Of a stretch of DNA of 64,000 bases, positions 8,618 through 18,229 are shown piece by piece (position 1 is the first letter of the stretch; each line of letters opens with the position of its first letter). The position numbers and the translations under genes were made by a program. The DNA comes from Pollutimonas bauzanensis. Lineage in GTDB: Bacteria; Pseudomonadota; Gammaproteobacteria; Burkholderiales; Burkholderiaceae_B. The notes under the pieces are model-generated. The model did no database searches. It had not been told where the DNA came from and saw only the letters and a program-made list of their open reading frames with translations. The stretch is from NCBI RefSeq assembly GCF_900129885.1, contig NZ_FQXE01000003.1, forward strand, positions 248,001 to 312,000. The letters run 5' to 3'.

Positions 8618-9745
8618 TCAACGGCGCTGGTAGCGGCCGTCGTCCAGGCGTACGACAATTTCCTGCAGCTCCAGCTCCAGCAGGCGGGTGGTCAAGGTCG
8701 CCAGATCGAGCTGGCTGCGTTCGTGCAAGGTATCTAGATGTACGGGATCATAACCCAGCGCTTCCAGAACCGCCTGGGCCGCGGGGCCGGCGGCCGGCCC
8801 CTTGCGCCGCGGCTGGCCTTGCGCCGGGGGCGCCGCCGCGACGCCGGATGACCCCAGCTCCTCGCGTATGTCCTGGGCGGACTCCACCAGCTTGGCGCCT
8901 TGCCGGATCAGGGCATGGCAGCCGCGCGACAGGGGCGAATGGATGGAACCGGGGATCGCGAAGACCTCGCGCCCCATTTCCGAGGCCAGCCTGGCGGTGA
9001 TCAGCGATCCGCTATGCCTGGCGGCTTCGACCACCAGCACGCCGCGGGCCAGGCCGGCGACCAGGCGGTTGCGCTGCGGAAACTGGCGGGGCAGCGGGCC
9101 CCTGCCCATGGGGAATTCGGAGATCAGGACGCCTTCCTGCGCAATGCGTCGGGCCAGTTCGCGGTTGCGGGCGGGATAGACGATGTCTATGCCCGTGCCA
9201 AGAACGGCTATCGTTCCCGCGCCGGCGGGGCCGGCCAGCAAGGCGCCCTCGTGGGCCGCGGTGTCTATGCCCAAGGCAAGGCCGCTGGCAATGCACCAGC
9301 CTTGCTCGGCCAAGTGCCGGGCGAATGCCCGGGCGTTGTCGGCGCCGCCCGCGCTGGCGCTGCGCGCGCCCACGATGGAAATGACGGGCTGGTCCAGGCG
9401 GGCCGGATCGCCGTTGGCGTAAAGCAGGAGGGGCGGATCGTGGATATCGAGCAGCGTAAGGGGGTAGGCCGGGTCGGCCAGGGTAAGCAGATGGTGGCCG
9501 GGATGCTCCAGCCACTTCAGCGTATTTTGCACCGCCGCCAGGACATCATCGCCGGGGGCTTGCCTGAGCTGGCGCGCCAGTTCGTCAGGCAGGAACTGCC
9601 GCAGCGCGGAGGTGGACAGGGCGTAGATGTCTTGCGGCAGCCCGATGGCGGCCAGCAGGTTGCGGGCGCTGGCCGGGCCCAGGCCGGGTTCCAGCGACAG
9701 GCGTATCCAGGCGCTGAGCTCTTCGGTGGATAAGGTCGGGTGCAT
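8618..9745 (-). CDS. dprA: DNA-processing protein DprA (Smf)
   Basis: Cytoplasmic DNA-binding protein that loads RecA on incoming single-stranded DNA during natural transformation; it is conserved also in bacteria not known to be competent. 375 residues: an N-terminal helical region, the central Rossmann-fold DprA domain ([49 protein letters not shown]) and a C-terminal winged-helix-like segment. Divergent from def, with a 125-bp shared upstream region. Function in this organism is unknown. Confidence 0.93.
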   Translation of the reverse strand: MHPTLSTEELSAWIRLSLEPGLGPASARNLLAAIGLPQDIYALSTSALRQFLPDELARQLRQAPGDDVLAAVQNTLKWLEHPGHHLLTLADPAYPLTLLDIHDPPLLLYANGDPARLDQPVISIVGARSASAGGADNARAFARHLAEQGWCIASGLALGIDTAAHEGALLAGPAGAGTIAVLGTGIDIVYPARNRELARRIAQEGVLISEFPMGRGPLPRQFPQRNRLVAGLARGVLVVEAARHSGSLITARLASEMGREVFAIPGSIHSPLSRGCHALIRQGAKLVESAQDIREELGSSGVAAAPPAQGQPRRKGPAAGPAAQAVLEALGYDPVHLDTLHERSQLDLATLTTRLLELELQEIVVRLDDGRYQRR

Positions 9746-9870
9746 GCGTTAGTGTGGCATGGCGCGACAGCTTTCGGGAAGGCCGTGTGGCGAAAAGTCA
9801 TGGATCAAATCGTCCTTGCGCCAAAATTTGTTTTATCATAGAGACTTACACGAATTTTGGATCAGTTTTC

Positions 9871-10383
9871 ATGGCTTTGCTTCCTATTCTTCGATATCCC
9901 GATCCGCGCTTGCACAAGGTTGCCAAGCCGGTTCAGGCCGTCGACGACCGCATCCGCAGCCTGGTTCGCGACATGGCCGAAACCATGTACGACGCGCCGG
10001 GCGTGGGCCTGGCCGCCACCCAGGTGGACGTGCACGAGCGGGTGGTGGTCATCGATGTGTCCGAGGACGGCAATGATCTGCGCGTATTGATCAATCCCGA
10101 AATCATCTGGAAAAGCGAAGAAACCCAGGTTTATGAAGAGGGCTGCCTGTCGGTGCCGGGCGTCTACGACGAGGTGCAGCGCGCGGCCCGCATCCGCGTG
10201 CGTACCTTGAATGAACAAGGCGTAAGCATCGAATTCGACGCCGAAGGCCTGCTGGCCGTGTGCGTGCAGCACGAACTCGACCACCTCATGGGCAAGGTAT
10301 TCGTCGAATATCTGTCCGTTCTGAAACAGAATCGCATCCGCACGCGCCTGCGCAAGCAAGAGCGCGAAGCCATGAAGGCCTGA
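9871..10383 (+). CDS. def: Peptide deformylase
   Basis: Removes the formyl group from the N-terminal methionine of new proteins. 170 residues. All three family motifs are present: GVGLAATQ (residues 44-51), EGCLS (90-94) and HELDH (134-138); C92, H134 and H138 bind the metal and E135 is catalytic. The ATG at 9871 starts the conserved [13 protein letters not shown]; the frame continues upstream without support. fmt follows 55 bp downstream, the usual def-fmt pair of formylation and deformylation. Confidence 0.97.
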   Translation: MALLPILRYPDPRLHKVAKPVQAVDDRIRSLVRDMAETMYDAPGVGLAATQVDVHERVVVIDVSEDGNDLRVLINPEIIWKSEETQVYEEGCLSVPGVYDEVQRAARIRVRTLNEQGVSIEFDAEGLLAVCVQHELDHLMGKVFVEYLSVLKQNRIRTRLRKQEREAMKA

Positions 10384-10438
10384 CCCCCGGCGCCATCACT
10401 TGGTATCATGCCGATTCCACCTCTGAATTGGCTTTTCT

Positions 10439-11404
10439 ATGCGTATTGTATTTGCTGGCACCCCTGAGTTCGCACGTTTGGCGCTGGACGCCATCATTGC
10501 CGCGGGGCACCAGGTCCCTCTGGTGCTGACCCAGCCGGACCGGCCCTCCGGGCGCGGCCTCAAGCTGACTCCCAGCGCGGTCAAGCAGGCGGCGCTGGCG
10601 GCCAATATCCCCGTATGCCAGCCGCGCAGCCTGCGGCTTGACGGCAAATACCCACAGGAGGCGCAAGCGGCGCGCCAGGCGCTGCTTGCCGCCGAACCCG
10701 AACTGCTGGTCGTGGCCGCCTATGGCCTGATCCTGCCGCAGTGGCTGCTGTCCTTGCCGAGCTATGGCTGCTTCAACATCCATGCCAGCCTCTTGCCGCG
10801 CTGGCGCGGGGCGGCCCCGATACAGCGGGCCATCGAGGCCGGCGATGCGCAAACCGGCGTCACCATCATGCTGATGGATGCGGGGCTGGATACCGGCGCC
10901 ATGCTGTTCACCCGCGCCCTGCCGATCACCCCGGAGCACAACGCCGCCAGCCTGCATGACGAACTCGCCGCGCTGGGCGCCCGCGCCATAGTCCAGGCCA
11001 TTGAAGAATTGCAGCTCGGCACCCTGGTCTCGCAGCCCCAGCCCGGGGAGGGCGTCACCTACGCCGCCAAGCTGGACAAGGCCGAAGCGCCGCTCGATTT
11101 CACCCAGCCCGCGGCCCTGCTGGAGCGGCGCATCCGGGCCTTCGATCCGGCGCCGGGCGCAAGCCTGATGCTGCCCGGCCTGTCCGCACCGGTCAAGGTC
11201 TGGAAGGCGCAGGCGATCGACGCGCCGCAAACGGCGTCGGCCGCGGGGGGCGGGGCGCCCGCGCCAGGCCAGGTGCTGCACGCCGGCGCGTCGGGCATCG
11301 ATATCGCCACCGCCGACGGCGTGTTGCGCCTGCTGGAGCTGCAAAAAGCCGGCGGCAAACGCCAGCACGTCGCCGCCTTTGTCCAGGGCTGGCAAAGCCG
11401 TTAG
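10439..11404 (+). CDS. fmt: Methionyl-tRNA formyltransferase
   Basis: Transfers a formyl group from 10-formyl-THF to Met-tRNA(fMet). 321 residues: an N-terminal formyltransferase domain with the catalytic segment [15 protein letters not shown] and the downstream DTGAMLF, and a C-terminal beta-barrel tRNA-binding domain (about 205-315). The start [12 protein letters not shown] is typical. Co-directional with def; a methyltransferase gene begins 13 bp after the stop. Confidence 0.97.
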   Translation: MRIVFAGTPEFARLALDAIIAAGHQVPLVLTQPDRPSGRGLKLTPSAVKQAALAANIPVCQPRSLRLDGKYPQEAQAARQALLAAEPELLVVAAYGLILPQWLLSLPSYGCFNIHASLLPRWRGAAPIQRAIEAGDAQTGVTIMLMDAGLDTGAMLFTRALPITPEHNAASLHDELAALGARAIVQAIEELQLGTLVSQPQPGEGVTYAAKLDKAEAPLDFTQPAALLERRIRAFDPAPGASLMLPGLSAPVKVWKAQAIDAPQTASAAGGGAPAPGQVLHAGASGIDIATADGVLRLLELQKAGGKRQHVAAFVQGWQSR

Positions 11405-11417
11405 GCGGGGGCCCGCA

Positions 11418-12059
11418 ATGGTGGACAAGGTTTCAGGCCCGGCCGGCATTTCGGCGCTGACCCTGGATTATTACAATCGGAACGCCGCCGGCTTCAAGGC
11501 CGGCACCCAGGACCACGACGTCAGCCAGAACATTGCCGCCTTGCTGCGGCACATGCGCGGGGAGCCGCCTTATCGCATCCTGGATTTCGGCTGCGGGCCG
11601 GGCCGCGACTTGCGGGCATTCGCCCGTATGGGCCATAGCGCCATCGGCCTGGACGGCAGCGCGTCCTTTGTGGCGATGGCGCGGGCCGAGTCGGGCTGCG
11701 AGGTGTGGCAGCAGGATTTCCTGGCTCTGGATTTGCCGGCGGGCGCTTTCGACGGCATTTTCGCGAACGCCTCCCTGTTTCATGTGCCCACGCTAGACTT
11801 GCCGCGCGTATTGGGGCAGCTGTATGCCAGCCTCAAGCCCGGCGGCGTATTGTTCAGTTCCAATCCGCGCGGGCAGAACCAGGAAGGCTGGAATGGCGGG
11901 CGCTATGGGGCGTATCACGATTTCACAGCCTGGCAGGCCTTGCTGGCCGCCGCCGGCTTCACCGAACTGGAACACTACTATCGCCCCGCGGGCCTGCCGC
12001 GCGAGCAGCAGTCCTGGCTGGCCAGCGTGTGGCGCAAGCCGTGGTCAGGCCAGCCCTAG
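11418..12059 (+). CDS. Class I SAM-dependent methyltransferase, substrate unknown
   Basis: 213 residues. The SAM-binding motif ILDFGCGPGRDLRAF is near residue 55, then GLDGS (motif II) and the FDGIFANASLFHVP segment (motif IV), as in small Ubi/BioC-like methyltransferases. ATG 11418 follows a GGCGGGGG stretch right after fmt; an in-frame start at 11379 would overlap fmt. The stop shares the sequence CTAG with the stop of the convergent GT25 gene. The methyl acceptor cannot be predicted. Confidence 0.82.
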   Translation: MVDKVSGPAGISALTLDYYNRNAAGFKAGTQDHDVSQNIAALLRHMRGEPPYRILDFGCGPGRDLRAFARMGHSAIGLDGSASFVAMARAESGCEVWQQDFLALDLPAGAFDGIFANASLFHVPTLDLPRVLGQLYASLKPGGVLFSSNPRGQNQEGWNGGRYGAYHDFTAWQALLAAAGFTELEHYYRPAGLPREQQSWLASVWRKPWSGQP

Positions 12060-12838
12060 CGCAATGTGAATTTGATGTGGAAGGCCAGATTGTGCGCCGT
12101 CCGGTTGACCGTGTCTTTCAGGCTGACCCATTCGCGCCGCAGCGAATCGGACACGGAGCGCTTGCGGCCGGCCGGGGCGATATTGATGGATGATTCGAAA
12201 TCGTCATCCTGAGCCACGCAGACCGGGTCCAGCCCTATTGCCTCGATCTTGTGGTCGTAAAAGCGGTCCATGGTGTTGTCGACCGGGTAGATCCATTCCG
12301 AGCAGTATTCCAGCAAGATCCGGGCGGTGCGCGGGGCAATCATGTAGCCGGTCGTGCCGGCGAAGCCCTTCGCGAACTTCTTGACCGTCAGGGAGCCGAC
12401 CTTTCCTATGCTGCGGCCCGCCTGATTGGCGACCTTCCTGCTGGGCTGCAGCCAGACCAGGCCGTGTTCTTCGGCGAAGCCCGCGGCGTGTTCATAAAAC
12501 GACAAAAACGGCGGCAGCAGTATGGCGTCGTCCTCCAGCACGATGATGGGGGCGTCCGCCTGCGCGCATTTTTCCCACAGCAGGTAATGGCTGGCGAAGC
12601 AGCCCAGCTGGGGCAGCCGCAGCGAAGCGCCGGCTCCCCGCAGCGACAGCCGCTTCTTGTCGTTATATTTTTTGAACAGGTAGTGATCCGGATTCCGGGC
12701 GCCATGGATGGCATCGAAGAATTCAAAGGGAATGCCCATCCTGTCCATTTGCGCACGCATGAAGGCCCTGCGGTCTTGGGCGGTTTCCAGGCTTACTACA
12801 TGGACTGCGGGTTTTGGCGGGACGGGTCTGGTAGGCAT
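12056..12838 (-). CDS. Glycosyltransferase family 25 protein (LPS/LOS type)
   Basis: About 260 residues. GT25 features: PAVHVVSLETAQDRR near the N-terminus, then PFEFFDAIHG, SHYLLWEKC, and the acidic IIVLEDDAIL motif expected to bind the metal-nucleotide sugar. Family members add galactose or other sugars to lipo-oligosaccharide at the inner membrane. The start is uncertain: ATG 12838 is preferred because it puts the conserved strand about 12 residues in; ATG 12898 and TTG 12937 are alternatives, and none has a strong ribosome site. waaC and waaA lie 3-4 kb away. Confidence 0.8.
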   Translation of the reverse strand: MPTRPVPPKPAVHVVSLETAQDRRAFMRAQMDRMGIPFEFFDAIHGARNPDHYLFKKYNDKKRLSLRGAGASLRLPQLGCFASHYLLWEKCAQADAPIIVLEDDAILLPPFLSFYEHAAGFAEEHGLVWLQPSRKVANQAGRSIGKVGSLTVKKFAKGFAGTTGYMIAPRTARILLEYCSEWIYPVDNTMDRFYDHKIEAIGLDPVCVAQDDDFESSINIAPAGRKRSVSDSLRREWVSLKDTVNRTAHNLAFHIKFTLR

Positions 12839-13011
12839 GAATGCTCGTGGGAGGCGCTGGGGGAAGGGCGTTGATCTGCTGTTTCGTCCCCGTTTCATTC
12901 GAAACTTAGTGTAACTTTTTTTCGGGTGTAAGGTCAATGCCAGGCCATCGCCCGGGCCGGCGCCTTGTGCTACGATCCCCCGAGGCCCTCAACCACCCGG
13001 AACCCCATGAT

Positions 13012-13533
13012 ATGACCTGCTACAAATTAGGCGACCTGACCCCCGCCGTGCACGATTCCGCTTTTGTCGCCGTAGAAGCCACCGTTATCGGGCTGGTCAC
13101 GCTGGCCGCCAATAGCAGCGTATGGCCCGGCGCGGTCATCCGCGGCGACAACGAGCCTATCGTGGTAGGCAGGGGCTCCAATATACAGGAAGGCGCGGTC
13201 CTGCATACCGATCCGGGCTGCCCGCTGACCATAGGCGAGAACGTGACCGTCGGCCACCAGGCCATGCTGCATGGCTGTACCATCGAAGATGGCGCGCTGG
13301 TGGGCATCCAGGCGATCGTGCTGAACAAGGCCGTCATAGGCAAGAATAGCCTGGTGGGCGCCGGCGCCGTGGTAACCGAAGGCAAGGTCTTTCCGGAACG
13401 TTCGCTCATCCTGGGCGCTCCCGCCAGGGTGGTGCGCACCTTGAGCGATGAAGACATCGCCAATCTGCAGACGAACGCCAGGGGCTACGCCGAGCGCGCC
13501 GCGCGCTACAAGACCGATCTCGTCGCGCTATAG
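13012..13533 (+). CDS. Gamma carbonic anhydrase-family protein (YrdA/PaaY-like)
   Basis: 173 residues of left-handed beta-helix built from hexapeptide repeats. The three metal histidines of gamma-class carbonic anhydrases can be assigned to VLHTD, VGHQAM and MLHGC. Family members bind zinc or cobalt; some are carbonic anhydrases, others thioesterases or of unknown role. ATG 13012 begins TCYKLGDLTPA, whereas the longer frame from 12937 lacks family similarity. It is divergent from the GT25 gene. Confidence 0.88.
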   Translation: MTCYKLGDLTPAVHDSAFVAVEATVIGLVTLAANSSVWPGAVIRGDNEPIVVGRGSNIQEGAVLHTDPGCPLTIGENVTVGHQAMLHGCTIEDGALVGIQAIVLNKAVIGKNSLVGAGAVVTEGKVFPERSLILGAPARVVRTLSDEDIANLQTNARGYAERAARYKTDLVAL

Positions 13534-13545
13534 CGCTTGCGGCCT

Positions 13546-13758
13546 TTAGCGCAGGTTGTCTTGCACCCATTTTTCGCAGTCGCGGGCCAGATCCATCATG
13601 TGCTTGATGATTTGCACATCTGATAGTCCCTGGCCGCGTCCCCGCTCGGTAAAGCGTTCCATGCTTTCGGTAGTGGGAAACCAGTCTTGCTCGGGCTGCA
13701 GCTCCAGCCCGTTTGCGTGCTTGATGTTGCCGTTGGGCAATATATACCAGGTAGTCAT
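13546..13758 (-). CDS. Conserved hypothetical protein, 70 residues
   Basis: Small soluble protein beginning MTTWYILPNGNIKH, with a C-terminal helical half (SDVQIIKHMMDLARDCEKWVQ). No export signal, membrane segment or metal motif. Codon use and a proper ATG fit a real gene, and its position between convergent and divergent neighbours leaves the space free. From memory similar short proteins occur in Bordetella relatives, but I know of no function. Confidence 0.65.
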   Translation of the reverse strand: MTTWYILPNGNIKHANGLELQPEQDWFPTTESMERFTERGRGQGLSDVQIIKHMMDLARDCEKWVQDNLR

Positions 13759-13794
13759 GGCCTAATAGTAAAGGATCATTGTCAAAGGATTGTT

Positions 13795-14766
13795 ATGCTT
13801 ATCGTTATACCCGATGATTATCAGGATTGCGTCCGCCGCCTGGACTGCTACGCCAAGCTGGCGGAGCACGATGTCAAGGTGTTCAATGACAGCGTCGCCG
13901 GCGTCGACGAACTGGCGGGGCGCTTTGCCGGCGCGCAGGCGCTGGTGCTGATACGCGAGCGCACGCGCATCACGGCCGAACTGCTGGACAGGCTGCCCGA
14001 TCTGCGCCTGATCAGCCAGACGGGCAAGGTATCCGGCAATATCGATATCGCGGCGTGCACCGCGCGCGGCATCGCGGTCGCGGAAGGCGCCGGCAGTCCC
14101 ACGGCCACGGCCGAGCTTACCTGGGCCCTGATCATGGCCAGCCGCCGGTATCTGGTGGACGAGGTCAACCGCCTGAATGGCGGGCAATGGCAAGGGCACC
14201 TGGGGCAGCAGTTGCACGGGCAAACGCTGGGCGTGTGGAGCTATGGCCGCATCGGCAAGCTGGTGGCGCACTACGGCAGGGCGTTCGGCATGAAGGTCTG
14301 GGTCTGGGGCCGCAGCGGGTCCGTCGCCCGGGCGCAGGCCGATGGCTTCGAGGCCGCGCCGTCGCGCGAACGGTTTTTTGCCGACAGCGATGTGCTTACG
14401 CTACATGTGCGCCTGAACGCGGATACCGCGGGCATGGTGACGCCGGCCGACCTGGCCCTCATGAAAAAGACGGCGCTGCTGGTCAATACCAGCCGCGCCG
14501 AACTGGTCGCCGCGGGCGCCCTGGCCTCGGCCCTGGACGCCGGCCGGCCCGGCTACGCGGCGGTCGATGTGTACGAAGAAGAGCCGGTGCTGGGCGCCCG
14601 CCATCCTCTTCTCAACCGCCCCAACGCCTTGTGCACGCCCCATATAGGTTATGTGGAACGCGAAAATTACGAGCTTTATCTGGGCACGGCCTTCGATAAC
14701 CTATTGGCGTTCGCGGCCGGCAAGCCGGCCAACCTGGCCAACCCCGATGTGCAGCCGCGAGGCTGA
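13795..14766 (+). CDS. D-isomer-specific 2-hydroxyacid dehydrogenase family protein
   Basis: 323 residues. The ATG follows AAAGGA at ideal spacing. NAD-binding Rossmann segment at about 143-165 (GVWSYGRIGKLVAHYG); the usual GLG of this motif is replaced by WSYG, but the GRIG part is kept. Catalytic residues are the Arg in NTSRAELV, the Glu in EEEPV and the His in CTPHIG. Related to phosphoglycerate, glycerate or hydroxypyruvate dehydrogenases; the substrate is not identifiable. Confidence 0.85.
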   Translation: MLIVIPDDYQDCVRRLDCYAKLAEHDVKVFNDSVAGVDELAGRFAGAQALVLIRERTRITAELLDRLPDLRLISQTGKVSGNIDIAACTARGIAVAEGAGSPTATAELTWALIMASRRYLVDEVNRLNGGQWQGHLGQQLHGQTLGVWSYGRIGKLVAHYGRAFGMKVWVWGRSGSVARAQADGFEAAPSRERFFADSDVLTLHVRLNADTAGMVTPADLALMKKTALLVNTSRAELVAAGALASALDAGRPGYAAVDVYEEEPVLGARHPLLNRPNALCTPHIGYVERENYELYLGTAFDNLLAFAAGKPANLANPDVQPRG

Positions 14767-14798
14767 TCCAATATGTTCGCAGCCCAGGGGCCCGGCTG

Positions 14799-15770
14799 AT
14801 GCCGCGGCCCGACGCCGGGCCGGACCGCGCTTCCTTTAGCGCCCCGGCCGGCCAGGCCGCGGCGCGGATCGCGCCCGCTTATGGCGCCACGCGGCCGCTG
14901 GCGGGCATTGTGCTGCTCGTGCTCTCGGCATGGGCGCTGTCGGGGCTGGACGCCAGCGGCAAATGGGTGATGGGCGCCGGCGTTTCCTTGCTGATGCTGT
15001 GCTGGGTGCGCTATGTCGTGCATTTGCTGCTGGTCCTGGGCCTGGTGCTGCCGGCGCGCGGCGCCAAGGTGCTGCGCAGCGTGCGCCCGCGCGCCCAGCT
15101 TTTGCGCGGCGGCATCATGCTGCTGGCAACCTTTTCCTTCTTCAATACTTTGCGCCTCCTGCCCCAGGCGGAGGCCACGGCCATCAACTTCCTGGCGCCC
15201 CTGATCATGCTGTCGCTGGCCCCATGGCTGCTCAAAGAGCCGGCGCGGGTTGCGCGCTGGGTGGCGGCGGGCGTCGGCTTTCTTGGCGTGCTGATCATCA
15301 TCCGGCCCGGCGGCGGCCTGGACCCGGTCGGCACGGTGTCGGGCCTGATTACCGCCATCCTGTTCGCGGGCCAGTACATTGCCACGCGGCGCGTGGCGGT
15401 CGACGACCCCTTGACGACGCTGATCTGGAGCGGCGCGATCGGCAGCTTGTGCCTGACCGCGGCCTTGCCCTTCATCCTGCCGACTGCCTGGCCATTGATG
15501 GCCGTCCTCGACCCCTGGCATTGGCTGGTGCTGGTTTCCACGGGCTTCTGGGGGGCGGCCGGGCATCTGCTGCAAATCCAGGCCTACCACCGCGCGCCGG
15601 CATCCATGCTGGCCCCTTTCATCTACCTGCAGATCATCAGCGCCGCCACCTTGGGATGGCTGATCTGGGGCCAGTTTCCGGATGCGCTCACCTGGCTGGG
15701 CATTGTTATCATCAGCGCCAGCGGGGTATCGCTGGGCGTCTGGGAATGGCATGGCCGCAAGCGGCAATAG
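14799..15770 (+). CDS. DMT-superfamily transporter (EamA family)
   Basis: 323-residue inner-membrane protein with about ten membrane helices in two EamA repeats, the second starting near GLITAILFAGQYIATRR. A soluble N-terminal tail of about 35 residues precedes helix one, so the real start may be later. Members export or import small metabolites such as amino acids; specificity is unknown. waaC follows 24 bp downstream. Confidence 0.85.
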   Translation: MPRPDAGPDRASFSAPAGQAAARIAPAYGATRPLAGIVLLVLSAWALSGLDASGKWVMGAGVSLLMLCWVRYVVHLLLVLGLVLPARGAKVLRSVRPRAQLLRGGIMLLATFSFFNTLRLLPQAEATAINFLAPLIMLSLAPWLLKEPARVARWVAAGVGFLGVLIIIRPGGGLDPVGTVSGLITAILFAGQYIATRRVAVDDPLTTLIWSGAIGSLCLTAALPFILPTAWPLMAVLDPWHWLVLVSTGFWGAAGHLLQIQAYHRAPASMLAPFIYLQIISAATLGWLIWGQFPDALTWLGIVIISASGVSLGVWEWHGRKRQ

Positions 15771-15794
15771 GGCCGGGCGCTTTATAATCCCCGC

Positions 15795-16793
15795 ATGACG
15801 AAAAAAATCCTCATTGTCCGCACCTCTTCGCTGGGGGACCTGGTGCATATGCTTCCGGCCATCTCCGATATCGCCCGGCACGTGACGGATGCGCAAATCG
15901 ATTGGATAGTCGAAGAAAGCTTTGCCGAGATCCCGACCTGGCATCCGGCCGTGCATGAAGTCATACCGGTGGCGCACAGGCGCTGGCGCAAGCACTGGTG
16001 GGCTTCCGAAACGCGCGCGGCGCGCGCCGCCCTGCGCGCCGACCTGGATGCGCGCCGCTACGACATCGTGCTCGATATGCAGGGCTTGATGAAGTCGGTA
16101 TGGGTGCTGCGGCAGACTCACGGGGTGCGCCATGGGCTGGACCGCCAATCGGCGCGCGAGCCCCTGGCCTCGTTTTTTTATGATGTAAAGCATACCGTCA
16201 ATTTCTGGCAGCCGGCGGTCACGCGCCAGCGCGAGCTGGCCGCGGCGGCTTTGGGATATGCTTACGACGGCGAACCGGACTTCGGTCTGAATAGCATTAC
16301 CGACGGTGTTGAAATACAGCCCTATGCCGTCATCATGCCGTCGGCCAGCCGCGACGACAAACTATGGCCGGAGGCCGACTGGCAAAAGGTGTTCGGCCGC
16401 CTGCACGAACATGGCCTCGACCTCAAGCTCTTGTCGGGCAGTCCGGCCGAGACCGACAGGGCAAGGCAGCTCGTCGCCGGCAACCCTCGGGCGGAAGTCC
16501 TGCCGCGCATGGGCCTGACCGCTGTCGCCAAGGTGCTTGCCGGCGCACAGATCATGGTCGGGCTCGACAGCGGGCTGACACATTTGTCGGCCGGCCTGGG
16601 CCGCCCCACTATCGGCATTTACAAGGCGTCCACGCCCGTGCGCACGCCGCTGGAAGGGCCGGCGTACACGGCCAGCCTGGGCGAGCGCGGCAATGCTCCG
16701 TCGGCCGAGACCGTATTGAGCGCCGTGGACCAGGCGCTGGCCTTCGACGTCTCGGCTCACGCCGACTTCCCCGGCGGCGCCGCACCGGCATAA
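15795..16793 (+). CDS. waaC: Lipopolysaccharide heptosyltransferase I
   Basis: GT9-family enzyme adding the first L-glycero-D-manno-heptose to Kdo2-lipid A at the cytoplasmic face of the inner membrane. 332 residues: the N-terminal KILIVRTSSLGDLVHMLPA is the diagnostic WaaC/WaaF start; the C-terminal nucleotide-sugar domain carries VIMPSASRDDKLWPEADW and the VGLDSGLTHLSAGLGRPTIGIY signature. waaA follows on the same strand, placing LPS inner-core genes together. Confidence 0.93.
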   Translation: MTKKILIVRTSSLGDLVHMLPAISDIARHVTDAQIDWIVEESFAEIPTWHPAVHEVIPVAHRRWRKHWWASETRAARAALRADLDARRYDIVLDMQGLMKSVWVLRQTHGVRHGLDRQSAREPLASFFYDVKHTVNFWQPAVTRQRELAAAALGYAYDGEPDFGLNSITDGVEIQPYAVIMPSASRDDKLWPEADWQKVFGRLHEHGLDLKLLSGSPAETDRARQLVAGNPRAEVLPRMGLTAVAKVLAGAQIMVGLDSGLTHLSAGLGRPTIGIYKASTPVRTPLEGPAYTASLGERGNAPSAETVLSAVDQALAFDVSAHADFPGGAAPA

Positions 16794-16891
16794 AGCGCCA
16801 TCCCCCGTCTTTCGACCGAATGACTTGCGGCTTCTACTTGGGCTAGACTTTTGAAACTGGCAGTTCGTGCTACAGCCATTGGCGTATTTTT

Positions 16892-18214
16892 TTGAACCGT
16901 TACTTCTACACCGCGATTGTCAGGCTGTTGTCGCCGGCTCTGCTGGGCTGGATGGCCCTGCGCGCGCGGCGCTCCGGCGGCGACTGGGGCGTGGCTTCGG
17001 GCGCGCGCTTCGGGCGCTACGCGCAGCCCAGCGCCTTGCGGCGCCCCGTATGGGTGCATGCGGTGAGCCTGGGCGAAACCAGGGCCGCCGAGCCTTTCAT
17101 CCAGGCCTTGCTGGATCAGGGGGAAAGTGTATTGCTCACCCACATGACGGTCACCGGGCGGGCCGAAGGCAAGCGCGCCTTTGCGCAGGCAATCGCGCAG
17201 GGACGGCTGGCGCAGCAGTGGCTGCCCTACGATTTTCCCGGCAGCACGCGCCGCTTCATGGCGCATTATCGCCCGCGCGCAGGCGTGCTGATCGAACGCG
17301 AGGTGTGGCCCAACCTGCTTGCCGCGGCGCGGCGCGCGCAGGTGCCCATGCTGCTGGCCAGCGCGCGGTTTTCCGATAACTCCCTGCGCCAAAGCCTGCG
17401 GGCCGGCAGCGTGATGCGCAACGCCTACTCCAGCTTCGAGGCGGTGTATGCGCAGACACTGCATGACGCCCAGCGCCTGGAGCAGGCCGGGGCGTCGGCG
17501 GTCAGGGTTTCGGGCAATTTCAAGTTCGACATTTCCTTGCCGCAGGACAAGATACTGCGGGGCCGCCAGTTTTCGGCCGGCCTGTCGCGCAAGATCATCG
17601 TCATTGCCAGCACGCGCGAGGGCGAAGACGAAATGTTCGTCCAGGCCATCGCGCGCCAGGTCAAGCGCGCCCTGGCGCAAGGCGTGGATATCGACGAGCA
17701 GGTGCTGTATTGCCTGATTCCGCGCCATCCCGAGCGTTTCGACCTGGCGGCGGATTTGCTGCACAAGGCCGGGCTGGCCTTTGTCAGGCGCTCGCAGTTC
17801 ATCGAGATGGGCGATTGCACGGCTACCGCCTTGCGCGCCTGCAGCCAGGCGGCGGTGCTGCTGGGCGACAGCCTGGGCGAGATGCCGCGCTATTACGCCA
17901 GCGCCCAGCTTGCCATCGTGGCCGGCAGTTTCGCGCCCCTGGGCGGGCAGAATCTCATCGAGGCCTGCGCCATAGGCGTGCCTGTGCTGGTGGGGCCGCA
18001 CACGCGCAACTTCGAGCAGGCCGTGGTCGACGCCATGGACGAAGGCGCCGCCATGCGCGTGCCCGACGCGGATGCCGCCCTGCAGACGGCCTTGCAACTG
18101 CTCAATGACCCGCAGCGCCTGGCCCGCATGGGCGAGGCCGGGGCGCACTGGGTGCAAAAGCATACCGGCGCTGTCCTGCGCGTATTGGCGGGCCTGAACG
18201 AAATAAAAAACTGA
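16892..18214 (+). CDS. waaA: 3-deoxy-D-manno-octulosonic acid (Kdo) transferase
   Basis: GT30 enzyme that attaches Kdo to lipid IVA at the inner membrane. 440 residues. TTG 16892 is taken as start because it restores the usual N-terminus (NRYFYTAIVRLLSP, a membrane anchor); the next ATG (16952) would remove it. Motifs: WVHAVSLGETRAAEPFI with the catalytic Glu, LPYDFPGSTRRFM, EREVWPNLL, and VAGSFAPLGGQNLIEACAIGVPVLVGPHTRNF near the C-terminus. No good Shine-Dalgarno precedes the TTG. Confidence 0.92.
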   Translation: MNRYFYTAIVRLLSPALLGWMALRARRSGGDWGVASGARFGRYAQPSALRRPVWVHAVSLGETRAAEPFIQALLDQGESVLLTHMTVTGRAEGKRAFAQAIAQGRLAQQWLPYDFPGSTRRFMAHYRPRAGVLIEREVWPNLLAAARRAQVPMLLASARFSDNSLRQSLRAGSVMRNAYSSFEAVYAQTLHDAQRLEQAGASAVRVSGNFKFDISLPQDKILRGRQFSAGLSRKIIVIASTREGEDEMFVQAIARQVKRALAQGVDIDEQVLYCLIPRHPERFDLAADLLHKAGLAFVRRSQFIEMGDCTATALRACSQAAVLLGDSLGEMPRYYASAQLAIVAGSFAPLGGQNLIEACAIGVPVLVGPHTRNFEQAVVDAMDEGAAMRVPDADAALQTALQLLNDPQRLARMGEAGAHWVQKHTGAVLRVLAGLNEIKN

Positions 18215-18229
18215 AGGGCGCGCGCCGCC

